A stretch of 64,000 bases of DNA from Collinsella aerofaciens (lineage in GTDB: Bacteria > Actinomycetota > Coriobacteriia > Coriobacteriales > Coriobacteriaceae): assembly GCF_015558785.1 (NCBI RefSeq), contig NZ_JADMOP010000001.1, forward strand, positions 124,001 to 188,000, read 5' to 3'. Under the pieces are notes generated by a model, which saw nothing but the letters and a program-made list of their open reading frames with translations, did no database searches and was not told the DNA's origin. A program made the position numbers and the translations under genes. Below are positions 34,126 to 42,356 of this stretch, one piece after another (positions within the stretch are counted from its first letter, which is position 1; each line of letters begins with the position of its first letter).

Positions 34126-34179
34126 AAAAGTTAACTACGTGTTAGTTTACTAAAGCGAACATAGACGTGGTTAACTTTT
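34126..34179. promoter_or_regulatory. Inverted-repeat operator region upstream of feoA
   Basis: AAAAGTTAACTACG (34126-34139) is inverted as CGTGGTTAACTTTT (34166-34179), matching at 13 of 14 positions. A small palindrome, TTAGTTTACTAA, sits at 34142-34153 between them. The region ends 42 bases before the feoA start. An iron-responsive DtxR/IdeR- or Fur-type repressor would be expected; no consensus match was established. Confidence 0.5.
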
Positions 34180-34221
34180 AACGCGTCGATGTTGAGGACG
34201 AACTGACGTTAGGAGCCACTC

Positions 34222-34464
34222 ATGTCTTGCGGACCGCAGATGCCGGCCATGCCGCTTTCGATGGTAAAAGCGGGCGAAACCGTGCGCGTGTCTCGTGTAA
34301 AGGGCAATGAGGATATGAAGCACCACCTCAAGGACCTCGGCTTTGTCGAGGGCAGCGAAATCCACGTGGTGAGCTCGAGTGGCGCCAATATCATCGTCAC
34401 GGTGCTGGGCGCACGCTTTGGTATCGATTCCAAGGTTGCCATGCACATCATGACCGTCGGTTAG
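34222..34464 (+). CDS. feoA: FeoA-domain protein, first copy
   Basis: An 80-residue small SH3-like protein of the ferrous-iron uptake system. The fold-typical segments HHLKDLGFVEGSEIHVV and the C-terminal IDSKVAMHIMTVG strand are visible. The first 15 residues are a Met/Pro/Cys-containing leader absent from the second copy. AGGAG lies before the ATG. It is the first gene of the feoA-feoA-feoB operon behind an inverted-repeat operator. FeoA proteins bind the cytoplasmic part of FeoB. Confidence 0.88.
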   Translation: MSCGPQMPAMPLSMVKAGETVRVSRVKGNEDMKHHLKDLGFVEGSEIHVVSSSGANIIVTVLGARFGIDSKVAMHIMTVG

Positions 34465-34504
34465 TCGACGGTATTTCTGTACGCACTGAAAGGGGGACAA
34501 GTAA

Positions 34505-34726
34505 ATGAAGACGTTGGGTGACGTTAAGGTGGGCGAGAGCTCCACCATCGTCAAGCTTCACGGTGAGGGTGCGCTTCGCCGCCACCTTATGGACCTGGGG
34601 CTCATCAAGGGCACTTCGTTCAAGGTCGTGAAGGTTGCACCGCTCGGTGATCCGGTCGAGATCAACGTGCGCGGCTACGAGCTTTCCATCCGCAAGGAGG
34701 AGGCTGCCGTCGTCGAGGTTCAGTAA
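34505..34726 (+). CDS. feoA: FeoA-domain protein, second copy
   Basis: A 73-residue FeoA-like protein, more typical than the first copy. It has RRHLMDLGLIKGTSFKVV and the ending strand ELSIRKEEAAVVEV. AAGGGGGAC precedes the ATG. Its stop is followed by a 120-base gap with a stem-loop (34746-34781) before feoB. Two different FeoA proteins in one operon may contact FeoB as a heteromer, which is inference. Confidence 0.9.
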   Translation: MKTLGDVKVGESSTIVKLHGEGALRRHLMDLGLIKGTSFKVVKVAPLGDPVEINVRGYELSIRKEEAAVVEVQ

Positions 34727-34745
34727 GGACTCGCGGCGCATATTT

Positions 34746-34781
34746 CTGCAGATAAAGTTAGGTTTTTCTAACTTGATGCAG
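34746..34781. promoter_or_regulatory. Palindrome between feoA and feoB
   Basis: AAGTTAG and CTAACTT pair around GTTTTT, and CTGCA/TGCAG extends the stem. It resembles a weak DtxR-like palindrome, or it may be an mRNA processing or attenuation hairpin inside the operon. Confidence 0.4.
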
Positions 34782-34849
34782 CATCTTTGAAGCACATTAT
34801 CCAGTCTGCGCGGAGAAAGCAGCGCAGGCACACAAGGAAGAAGGATTGA

Positions 34850-37177
34850 ATGGCGGATTCTCAGATCCATGTCGCGCTGGCGGGTAACCCCAACTGCGGC
34901 AAGACCACGCTTTTCAACCTGATCACCGGCGCCAATGGCTACGTTGGCAACTGGCCCGGCGTCACGGTTGAGAAAAAGGAAGCCAAGCTCCTAAGCGACA
35001 AGAACGTTACCATCACGGACCTCCCCGGCATCTACTCGCTTTCCCCCTACAGCCCCGAGGAGCAATGCTCGCGCGATTACCTCATGAGCGGCGAGCCCGA
35101 TGTAGTCGTCCAGGTGGTCGACGCCACCAACCTCGAGCGCAACCTGTACCTGGCGCTTCAGGTTATCGAGACCGGCCTGCCCGTGGTCGTTGCCCTCAAC
35201 ATGGCCGACTTGGTCGAGAAGAACGGCGACAAGATCGACACGGACAAGCTCTCCAAGAAGCTCGGCTGCCCGGTCATGATGATCTCGGCCCTTAAGAACA
35301 AGGGCATCAAGGAGCTGTTCGAGCAGGTTAAGAAGTCCGCTGCTTCTAAGGGCGAGGTGCCGGAGCACAAGTTCGACTCCTCCATCGAGGACGTTCTGGA
35401 CCACATCGAGAACAACCTGCCGGCGAGCGTTCCCGCTAACAAGCGTCGCTATTACGCCGTCAAGCTGTTCGAGCGTGATGCAGACGCCTGCAAGCTCATC
35501 AACCTCACCAAGGAGAAGGCCGCTCGCGTGGAGGAGCTGGTCGCCCAGTGCGAGCAGGACTGCGACGACGATGCCGAGTCCATCATCACCGGTGAGCGCT
35601 ATGGCGTCATCGCGCACATCATCGATGAGTGCCTCACCAAGGCCCCGGCCAAGATGAGCACCTCCGAGAAGATCGACCGTGTGGTTACCAACCGTATCCT
35701 GGGCTTGCCGATCTTTGTCGTCATCATGTTCTGCGTGTACTACATCGCCGTTTCTACCCTGGGCGGCACGGTGACCGACTTCACCAACGACCAGCTCTTT
35801 GGCACCGACGGTTGGTATGTGCTCGGTCAGGGCCGCGATGCCTACGATGCAGCCGTCGAGGCTGCGGGCGACGATGCCGACTCGGTTGACCCGGCGCAGT
35901 ACGGCCCCTATGTCCCGGGTATCACCACCGCGGTGCATGACGCCCTTGTGGCGGGCGGCACCGAGGACGGCGGTCTTGTTGACTCCCTCGTCTGCGACGG
36001 TATCGTGGCCGGCATCGGCGCCATCATGGGCTTTGTCCCGCAGATGTTCCTGTTGTTCGTGATGCTCTCTTTCCTGGAGGACTGCGGCTACATGGCCCGC
36101 GTCGCCTTCATCATGGACCGCGTGTTCCGCCGCTTTGGCCTGTCCGGTAAGTCCTTTATCCCCATGCTCGTGACCTCGGGCTGCGGCGTTCCCGGCGTCA
36201 TGGCCACCAAGACCATCGAGAACGAGAAGGACCGCCGCATGACGGTCATGACCACCACGTTCATCCCCTGTGGCGCCAAGCTGCCGATCATCGCCCTGCT
36301 CATGGGTTCCATCATCGGCGATTCTTCCACCACCGCCGCGTGGATCAGCCCGCTCTTCTACTTCCTGGGCGTTTTCGCCGTCATCGGCTCGGGTCTGATG
36401 CTCAAGAAGACCAAGCTCTTCGCCGGTCGCCCGACGCCGTTCGTCATGGAGCTTCCTGCCTACCACTTCCCGGCAATCCGCTCTTGGGCGCTGCACGTGT
36501 GGGAGCGCTGCTGGGCCTTTATCAAGAAGGCCGGCACGGTCATCTTCGCGTCCACTGTCGTGGTTTGGTTCCTGTCCAACTTTGGTAGCTACAACGGTTC
36601 CTTTGGCTACCTGCCCGCGATGGACGGCATCTCCGAGGAGTTCATGGACTACTCCGTGCTTGCCATGCTCGGCAACCTGGTCTCCTGGATCTTCGCCCCG
36701 CTTGGCTTTAGCACCTGGCAGGCAACAGCGCTGTCCGTCTCGGGCCTTGTCGCCAAGGAGAACGTCGTCGCCACCGCCGGCTCGCTGCTGTCCGTGGCTG
36801 ATGCCGCCGAGACCGACCCGAGCCTGTGGACCGCGTTTGCCGGCATGTTCCCCACCATGGGCGCTTGCGTCGCCTTTGGCGCGTTCAACCTGCTGTGCGC
36901 TCCGTGTTTTGCTGCCATGGGTGCCATCCGCAACCAGATGGATTCCGGCAAGTGGTTCGCGATTGCCATCGGTTACGAGTGCGCCTTTGCTTGGGTGATC
37001 GGCCTGTTCATCAACCAGTTCTACAACCTGCTTGTTCTGGGTCAGTTTGGCTTCTGGACGGTTGTGGCTATCGTGCTGCTGGTTGCGATGCTCTTCCAGA
37101 TCTTCCGTCCCATGCCCAAGCATGCATGGACCGACGAGGACGAGACCAACGCTGCTTCCGCCGCAGTTTCCGCTTAA
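34850..37177 (+). CDS. feoB: Ferrous iron transporter FeoB
   Basis: A 775-residue membrane transporter for Fe(II). The N-terminal G domain shows GNPNCGKTTLFN (G1), DLPGIYSLSPYSPEE (G3 with switch II) and NMADLVEK (G4). A helical linker domain precedes the membrane part, about 8-10 helices from residue 285 on, with the two gate regions and the conserved Cys in TSGCGVPGVMAT. An unusual hydrophilic segment near residues 325-375, rich in Asp, Ala and Gly, lies between the first two helices. AAGGAAGAAGG precedes the ATG. It is transcribed with the two feoA genes. Confidence 0.95.
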   Translation: MADSQIHVALAGNPNCGKTTLFNLITGANGYVGNWPGVTVEKKEAKLLSDKNVTITDLPGIYSLSPYSPEEQCSRDYLMSGEPDVVVQVVDATNLERNLYLALQVIETGLPVVVALNMADLVEKNGDKIDTDKLSKKLGCPVMMISALKNKGIKELFEQVKKSAASKGEVPEHKFDSSIEDVLDHIENNLPASVPANKRRYYAVKLFERDADACKLINLTKEKAARVEELVAQCEQDCDDDAESIITGERYGVIAHIIDECLTKAPAKMSTSEKIDRVVTNRILGLPIFVVIMFCVYYIAVSTLGGTVTDFTNDQLFGTDGWYVLGQGRDAYDAAVEAAGDDADSVDPAQYGPYVPGITTAVHDALVAGGTEDGGLVDSLVCDGIVAGIGAIMGFVPQMFLLFVMLSFLEDCGYMARVAFIMDRVFRRFGLSGKSFIPMLVTSGCGVPGVMATKTIENEKDRRMTVMTTTFIPCGAKLPIIALLMGSIIGDSSTTAAWISPLFYFLGVFAVIGSGLMLKKTKLFAGRPTPFVMELPAYHFPAIRSWALHVWERCWAFIKKAGTVIFASTVVVWFLSNFGSYNGSFGYLPAMDGISEEFMDYSVLAMLGNLVSWIFAPLGFSTWQATALSVSGLVAKENVVATAGSLLSVADAAETDPSLWTAFAGMFPTMGACVAFGAFNLLCAPCFAAMGAIRNQMDSGKWFAIAIGYECAFAWVIGLFINQFYNLLVLGQFGFWTVVAIVLLVAMLFQIFRPMPKHAWTDEDETNAASAAVSA

Positions 37178-37206
37178 GTCCGAATAAGGATTAACCCCTT
37201 TCCACG

Positions 37207-37238
37207 AGCCCGGGTGTCCCAGCGACCCCGGGTTTTTT
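37207..37238 (+). terminator. Terminator of the feo operon
   Basis: CCCGGG at 37209-37214 pairs with CCCGGG at 37227-37232, followed by six T. Confidence 0.75.
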
Positions 37239-37351
37239 GGTGGGGGAGATGTGGCGTTTCCGCAGATAAAACCGACCAAAATAAACCTGTCCCTTTTTGG
37301 TAGGTGGAGAATGGGGTAAAGTAAGTGGTGGTTAACTAGAGGAGGCTTGCT

Positions 37352-37552
37352 ATGGCACCTATCGATATTGTTGTACTGGCTGTTATCGGCGTTGCGTTTG
37401 TCGCCGTGTGCGTGCGCATCTACCGCAAGGGCACCTGCGCCGACTGCGCTCAGGGCGGCGTTTGCACCGGGCATTGCTCCAACAAAAAGACGTGCGCCGC
37501 ACTTAAGGGCGTGGACAAAATCGCCGAAGACTTGGGTCGCGGTATCAAATAA
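37352..37552 (+). CDS. FeoB-associated Cys-rich membrane protein
   Basis: A 66-residue protein with one N-terminal helix (about residues 4-23) and a short tail with six cysteines (CADC, VCTGHC, KKTC arrangement). This matches the small Cys-rich proteins often encoded after feoB, which may handle Fe(II) at the membrane. GAGGAGG precedes the ATG. It sits behind the feo terminator, and a GTTAAC-containing element like those upstream of feoA precedes it (about 37331), so it may have its own iron-responsive promoter. Confidence 0.85.
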   Translation: MAPIDIVVLAVIGVAFVAVCVRIYRKGTCADCAQGGVCTGHCSNKKTCAALKGVDKIAEDLGRGIK

Positions 37553-37696
37553 GGTCCGGACATCCAAGCGCTCCGCGGGCATCCGTTCGCGGGGCGCTTT
37601 GTGCATTTGAGGGAGAGCACGGCGAGTCGAAGAGTATTTTTGGGGTATCGTTAACTGGACTATTAATTGGCAACTTATCTATAACGGAGTAACCGC

Positions 37697-38776
37697 ATGA
37701 GCGCTCGCGTAACCATGAAGGACATAGCCGCCGAGCTTGGCGTTTCCATCAATACCGTGCACAAGGCTCTGACGGGAAAGGCCGGCGTGAGCGAATCCGT
37801 GCGCGCCAAGGTGAACGCTAAGGCCGAGGCCATGGGCTATCACCGCAACACAAGTGCCTCAAGCCTGCGCCGCAAGGATATCAATCTGGTGTTTTGCCTG
37901 CCCCGCGCATCGCGCGAGGGAGCGTACTTTTTCCGTTACCTGTGGGAAGGCTGCAATCGCTTTGAACAGGAGGTCATCGACCGGGGCATTACGGTTGAGC
38001 GCGTTGAATTTGGCGTGGGCGGCTACGCTGATGCACTCGAGCAAATCGACGAGCGTCTGCAGGTGGGCGAGAAGATTGATGGCTTGCTCGCCTATGCGCC
38101 GGGCGACGATCGTGCGACTGAGCTTTTGGGGCAGATCGCCGAGGCGGGCGTGACGATTGAGCTTGTCGACGGCGACCGTCCGCATTTGAATCGTTTGGGT
38201 GCGAGCTTGGCCGATTATTCGACGGCAGGCAGCCTTATGGCCGAGCAGGCGGCAAACCTGGTCCATGCTTCTGGGGCCGACGCCCGCGTGCTCCTTTTGA
38301 CAGGCGACCCATATACCGATTCGCACTATCTAACCGCCCGCGCCTTCCACAATTACCTGCGCGAACGTGATATTCCATGGCAGGTTGAGGATCTTGCAGG
38401 TGCCCATGCGCAAGTCAAACAACTCGAGCATGAGCTCGAAAAGCGCTTGAGTGCGCCGGACGCCCCTGAACTTATCTGTAGCGTTTTTGCCGTTGGTTCC
38501 GAAGTGGTTGCCGACGCGCTCGTCTCGGCCGGCAAGGCCGGTCAGGTCATGGTGATCGGCAACGACCTGTTTCCCGAAAGCGCCCTGGCCTTGCGCCGCG
38601 GTATCTTTACCAATATTGTCTATAAGGACCCGACGAGCCTGGCGTATCGCGGCGCCAAGACACTGGGCGATTATCTGCTGTGGGGAAGGACCCCGACGGA
38701 GCCCGTCCAGAAGGGCGCCGTCGAGATGGTATTTGCCAGCAATGTCGACCGCTACTGCGAACTTGCGGGTATTTAG
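37697..38776 (+). CDS. LacI-family transcriptional regulator
   Basis: A 359-residue LacI/PurR-type regulator. The N-terminal helix-turn-helix reads MKDIAAELGVSINTVHKAL; the recognition helix has His-Lys where most relatives have Ser-Arg. A hinge helix follows (NTSASSLRR). The periplasmic-binding-protein-like domain (about 60-355) would bind a sugar. No GTGAACGTTCAC operator is seen in front of the gene itself. It is encoded directly upstream of the uronate genes whose promoters carry paired operators of that sequence, so it is the best candidate for the pectin/uronate regulator. That assignment is inference. Confidence 0.88.
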   Translation: MSARVTMKDIAAELGVSINTVHKALTGKAGVSESVRAKVNAKAEAMGYHRNTSASSLRRKDINLVFCLPRASREGAYFFRYLWEGCNRFEQEVIDRGITVERVEFGVGGYADALEQIDERLQVGEKIDGLLAYAPGDDRATELLGQIAEAGVTIELVDGDRPHLNRLGASLADYSTAGSLMAEQAANLVHASGADARVLLLTGDPYTDSHYLTARAFHNYLRERDIPWQVEDLAGAHAQVKQLEHELEKRLSAPDAPELICSVFAVGSEVVADALVSAGKAGQVMVIGNDLFPESALALRRGIFTNIVYKDPTSLAYRGAKTLGDYLLWGRTPTEPVQKGAVEMVFASNVDRYCELAGI

Positions 38777-38804
38777 CCGATTGAGCAGGTACCCCCTCTT
38801 GCGA

Positions 38805-38830
38805 CGTGCATTTTTGGGAGTATTCAGCAT
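38805..38830 (-). repeat. 26-nt motif, copy B (inverted)
   Basis: The reverse complement of this stretch matches the motif at 25676 and 38972 with one or two differences. It is followed on the minus strand by a GGGGGTACC block. Copies B and C face each other across the terminator at 38867-38909. Confidence 0.7.
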
Positions 38831-38866
38831 TGGCATGCCCTGAATGAGGTGCAGAACGACTGTTTT

Positions 38867-38909
38867 AAGTGCCCCCGATGGCGTAATTTGCCATCGGGGG
38901 CACTTTTTA
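38867..38909 (+). terminator. Terminator downstream of the LacI-type gene
   Basis: AAGTGCCCCCGATGGC pairs with GCCATCGGGGGCACTT around a short loop, with T residues following. Strong and nearly symmetrical. Confidence 0.88.
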
Positions 38910-38971
38910 TGCCGATCGGGCGCTATCTGCGTTCCAAATAGGACGCTGAGGATGGCGCACGGCGCGCTCCA

Positions 38972-38997
38972 ATGCTGAATACTCCCAAAAATGTACG
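38972..38997 (+). repeat. 26-nt motif, copy C
   Basis: Same motif as at 25676, starting ATGCTGAATACTC. The rest of the gap 38998-39130 shows no gene; it leads into the uxaC promoter region. Confidence 0.7.
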
Positions 38998-39131
38998 TCG
39001 GGACATGACCCACCTGAGCAAAAGCGCTCAAGTTCGGTGTTCGGGGACGCCAACCGGTCCGCAATGCATGCAAGTCACAGCTCCGGCAACCGTTGAACGG
39101 GCAAAACCTACCGTTCACCCCATGGTTGTTA

Positions 39132-39183
39132 GGTGAACGTTCACCTTTTGAGTCGTAATGGATTAGTATAGTGAACGTTCACC
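39132..39183 (+). promoter_or_regulatory. Paired operators and promoter of uxaC
   Basis: Two perfect palindromes GTGAACGTTCAC are centred at about 39138 and 39176, 38 bases apart. The first overlaps a TTCACC -35-like hexamer. Between them lies TTAGTATA, a likely -10 region, and the second overlaps the probable transcription start. This is a standard repressor arrangement. The same pair design occurs before the GPH transporter and the GH105 gene. Confidence 0.75.
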
Positions 39184-39236
39184 TAGAGGATGACGAGCGT
39201 ATTGTGCGCCCGCTCCGCAAACAAAGGGGTTGTTTG

Positions 39237-40664
39237 ATGAAAAACTTCATGGACGATCAGGATTTCCTGCTGAGCACCAAGACCGGCGAGGAGCTGTTCC
39301 ACAACTTTGCCGAGGGCATGCCCATCGTCGACTACCACTGCCACATTTCTCCTAAGGAGATTTGGGAGGACAAGCGTTTCGAGAACATCACCGAGGTTTG
39401 GCTGGGCGGCGACCACTACAAGTGGCGCCTGATGCGTGCCAACGGCGTCGACGAGCGTTTTATCACTGGCGACGCCCCTGCTCGCGAGAAGTTCCAAAAG
39501 TGGGCCGAGACCCTGGGTCGCTGCGTTGGCAACCCCGTCTTTGAGTGGAGCCACCTGGAGCTTAAGCGCTACTTTGGCTACGAGGGCGTCCTCAACGGCA
39601 AGACTGCCCAGGAGGTTTGGGACCTTGCCAACGCCAAGCTCGCCGAGGCCAGTTTCACCTGCCGCAACCTGATCAAGCAGTCCAACGTCCGCATGATCTG
39701 CACTACTGACGACCCCGCCGACAGCTTTGAGTGGCACAAGAAGATTGCCGCCGACGACAGCTTTGACGTTCAGGTCGTTCCCGCCATGCGCCCCGATGCC
39801 GCTTTGCGCATCGAGCGCGGCCAGGAGTTTGCCGACTACTGCAAGCACCTCTCCGAGGTTGCCGGCGTTGAGGTCAGCGACTTTGAGGGCATGAAGGCTG
39901 CCATTTCCAAGCGCTACGACGTTGCTCACGAGCTGGGCTGCCGCGCATCCGACCACGCACTCGACTACGTTATGTACGTCCCGGCTACCGCCGACGAGAT
40001 CGAGGCTATCTTTGCCAAGGGTCTGGCTGCCGAGCCGCTTACCGAGGAAGAGGTCCTCAAGTACAAGACTGCCTTTATGCAGTTTGTCGCTGGCGAGTAT
40101 GTCCGTCTGGGCTGGGCCATGCAGCTGCACTTTGGCTGCAAGCGCGACAACAATCGCGCCATGTTTGCCAAGCTCGGTCCCGATACCGGCTACGACTGCA
40201 TCTCCAACTACACGCCGTCCGACCAGCTCGCCGATTTCCTCAACTCCATTCAGGAGACTTGCGGCCTGCCCAAGACCATCCTGTACAGTCTGAACCCCAT
40301 CGACAACACCATGATCGATACCGTGATGGGCTGCTTCCAGGAGGCTCCGACTGCCGGTAAGATCCAGAACGGCTCCGCCTGGTGGTTCAACGACAACGAG
40401 GTCGGTATGCGCGAGCAGCTCACGGCTCTGGCTAACGAGGGCGTGCTGGGCAACTTTGTGGGCATGCTTACCGATTCCCGCTCCTTCCTGTCCTATCCGC
40501 GCCACGAGTACTTCCGTCGCGTGCTGTGCAGCGTGATCGGCGAGTGGGTCGAGCAGGGCAAGTACCCGGCCGACATGGAGCTACTGGGCGAGGTTGTACG
40601 CGACATCAGCTACAACAATGCGGTCCGCTACTTTGGCTTTGACCTGGACACCGTCGAGGCATAA
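39237..40664 (+). CDS. uxaC: Glucuronate/galacturonate isomerase
   Basis: A 475-residue uronate isomerase, converting D-galacturonate to D-tagaturonate and D-glucuronate to D-fructuronate in the cytoplasm. It belongs to the amidohydrolase-like UxaC family: VDYHCHISPKEI at the N-terminus carries the HxH metal-binding pair, and the conserved TTDDPADSFEWH and LTDSRSFLSYPRHEYFRR segments are present. AAAGGGG lies 7 bases before the ATG at 39237. It is first in the uxaC-uxaB-uxaA group and sits behind paired operators. Confidence 0.95.
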   Translation: MKNFMDDQDFLLSTKTGEELFHNFAEGMPIVDYHCHISPKEIWEDKRFENITEVWLGGDHYKWRLMRANGVDERFITGDAPAREKFQKWAETLGRCVGNPVFEWSHLELKRYFGYEGVLNGKTAQEVWDLANAKLAEASFTCRNLIKQSNVRMICTTDDPADSFEWHKKIAADDSFDVQVVPAMRPDAALRIERGQEFADYCKHLSEVAGVEVSDFEGMKAAISKRYDVAHELGCRASDHALDYVMYVPATADEIEAIFAKGLAAEPLTEEEVLKYKTAFMQFVAGEYVRLGWAMQLHFGCKRDNNRAMFAKLGPDTGYDCISNYTPSDQLADFLNSIQETCGLPKTILYSLNPIDNTMIDTVMGCFQEAPTAGKIQNGSAWWFNDNEVGMREQLTALANEGVLGNFVGMLTDSRSFLSYPRHEYFRRVLCSVIGEWVEQGKYPADMELLGEVVRDISYNNAVRYFGFDLDTVEA

Positions 40665-40689
40665 GCCTGCATCGAATCACATCGAACTC

Positions 40690-40725
40690 GGGAGCGCCGT
40701 TGCCACACGCGGCGCCCCCGTTTTG
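40690..40725 (+). terminator. Intra-operon hairpin between uxaC and uxaB
   Basis: GGGAGCGCCG pairs with CGGCGCCCCC, followed by GTTTTG. Located inside the operon, it may lower downstream expression rather than end it. Confidence 0.55.
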
Positions 40726-40760
40726 CTTGCACGCTAACAGCTATCTAAGGAGAGACACAG

Positions 40761-42275
40761 ATGGAGAACATCAGCTACGATGCGCTCGAGAAGATCGGCT
40801 ACAAGGGCTATTTGCTGCCCAAGGATGCTCCCGAGAAGGTTCTGCAGTTTGGCGAGGGCAATTTCCTGCGCGCCTTCGTCGACCGTTTCTTTGACATGGG
40901 CAACGAGGCCACCGGCTGGAACGGCAAGGTCGTCATGGTGCAGCCCATCAGCGGTGCCTTTGGCTTTGCCGACGGTATCAATGCCCAGGACGACCTGTAC
41001 ACCGTGCTGGTGCGCGGCAAGGAGAACGGCAACACGGTTGACGAGTCCCGCGTGATCAGCGCCTGCAGCCGCTGCCTTAACCCGTATCGTGAGGACGACT
41101 ACCGCGCCATGATGGAGGTCGCCGTCTCCGACGACCTAGAGATCATCGTCTCCAACACCACCGAGGCCGGTATCGCCTATGACCCGTCCTGCAAGGCCGA
41201 CGACATGCCACCCGCGAGCTTCCCCGCCAAGCTTGCCCAGGTGCTCCACACCCGCTGGGCTGCCGGTAAGCCGGGCGTCATCGTCCTCGCCTGCGAGCTC
41301 ATCGATCACAACGGCGAGGAGTTGCTGCGCATCATGAACCAGTATGTGAGCGACTGGGGCTGGGAGGACGAGTTTGCGCAGTGGATGGCCAACGACTGCA
41401 CCGTCTGCACCACGCTCGTCGACACCATCGTACCGGGCCGTATCCGCGACGCATCCGAGGCCGCCGCGGTGGCTGAGCGTCTGGGCTACGAGGATCCCTT
41501 CCTGGCCGTGCGCGAGCCCTTCCAGATGTGGGGCATCCAGGGCGACGAGTCGCTTGCCGAGAAGCTTCCCTTTGTGAAGGCTGGTCTTCCGGGTGTCTTT
41601 GTGACTCCCGACGTCACCCCGTACAAAAAGCGCAAGGTCCGCATCCTCAACGGTGCCCACACCGCCTTCGTTCCGGGTTCCTGGGTTGCCGGCTTTGATA
41701 TCGTGCGCGACTGCATGCATGACGAGACCATTCGCGGCTTCATGAACACCATGCTCTACGACGAGGTCATTCCGACGCTTGCCGCCGACTTGGATGTCGA
41801 GGACTGCAAGGCCTTTGCCGCCGCCGTCGAAAACCGCTTCGACAACCCGTTTATTGATCATGCGCTGCTCTCCATCTGCCTCAACTCCACGGCTAAGTGG
41901 CGCGCTCGCGACCTGCCCACGCTCAAGGACTACGTTGCCGAGACCGGCAACCTGCCCAAGTGCCTGGCGACGAGCCTCGCTACGCTCATCTCCTTCTACA
42001 CGCAGGAGCTCGTGTCCCGCGAGGGCGACGGCCTGCACCTGCGTCGCTCCGACGGCACCGAGTACACCGCTCAGGACGACGCCTTCGTGCTCGACTTCTA
42101 CGCCGCCCATGCCGGCGCCGACGATGCCCAGCTGGTGCACGACGTGCTCACCAACGAGCAGATGTGGGGCGAGGACCTTACGCAGATCGCAGGTCTTGAG
42201 GAGTTTGTCGTCAGCGCGCTCGCCGTCGTGCGTGCCGAGGGCGCCAAGCAGGCCTTCGCCAACGCTCAGGCGTAA
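40761..42275 (+). CDS. uxaB: Tagaturonate reductase (altronate oxidoreductase)
   Basis: A 504-residue member of the mannitol dehydrogenase / long-chain polyol dehydrogenase family that reduces D-tagaturonate to D-altronate with NADH. The N-terminal nucleotide-binding domain starts QFGEGNFLRAFVDRF and includes IVSNTTEAGIAYD. The C-terminal catalytic domain has KKRKVRILNGAHTAFVPG with the catalytic Lys and the Asn/His residues of the family. AAGGAGAG precedes the ATG. Position between uxaC and uxaA supports UxaB over mannitol dehydrogenase. Confidence 0.93.
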   Translation: MENISYDALEKIGYKGYLLPKDAPEKVLQFGEGNFLRAFVDRFFDMGNEATGWNGKVVMVQPISGAFGFADGINAQDDLYTVLVRGKENGNTVDESRVISACSRCLNPYREDDYRAMMEVAVSDDLEIIVSNTTEAGIAYDPSCKADDMPPASFPAKLAQVLHTRWAAGKPGVIVLACELIDHNGEELLRIMNQYVSDWGWEDEFAQWMANDCTVCTTLVDTIVPGRIRDASEAAAVAERLGYEDPFLAVREPFQMWGIQGDESLAEKLPFVKAGLPGVFVTPDVTPYKKRKVRILNGAHTAFVPGSWVAGFDIVRDCMHDETIRGFMNTMLYDEVIPTLAADLDVEDCKAFAAAVENRFDNPFIDHALLSICLNSTAKWRARDLPTLKDYVAETGNLPKCLATSLATLISFYTQELVSREGDGLHLRRSDGTEYTAQDDAFVLDFYAAHAGADDAQLVHDVLTNEQMWGEDLTQIAGLEEFVVSALAVVRAEGAKQAFANAQA

Positions 42276-42287
42276 ATTTCCGGCGCA

Positions 42288-42317
42288 GACGCGGGCGCGG
42301 GACGGCGTGCCCGCGTC
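42288..42317 (+). terminator. Hairpin between uxaB and uxaA
   Basis: GACGCGGGC pairs with GCCCGCGTC around a 12-base loop. No T run follows, so it is probably an mRNA-stability or attenuation structure. Confidence 0.45.
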
Positions 42318-42356
42318 TCGACTTCTGCTCAACCTGTAGGGTTAGGACCATTTGCA

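Noticed and set aside
34991-37606. An 871-codon open frame on the minus strand opposite feoB
   Set aside because: feoB on the plus strand has G-domain and membrane motifs, a ribosome site and operon context; the antisense frame has low-complexity His/Asp/Gly sequence typical of a shadow.
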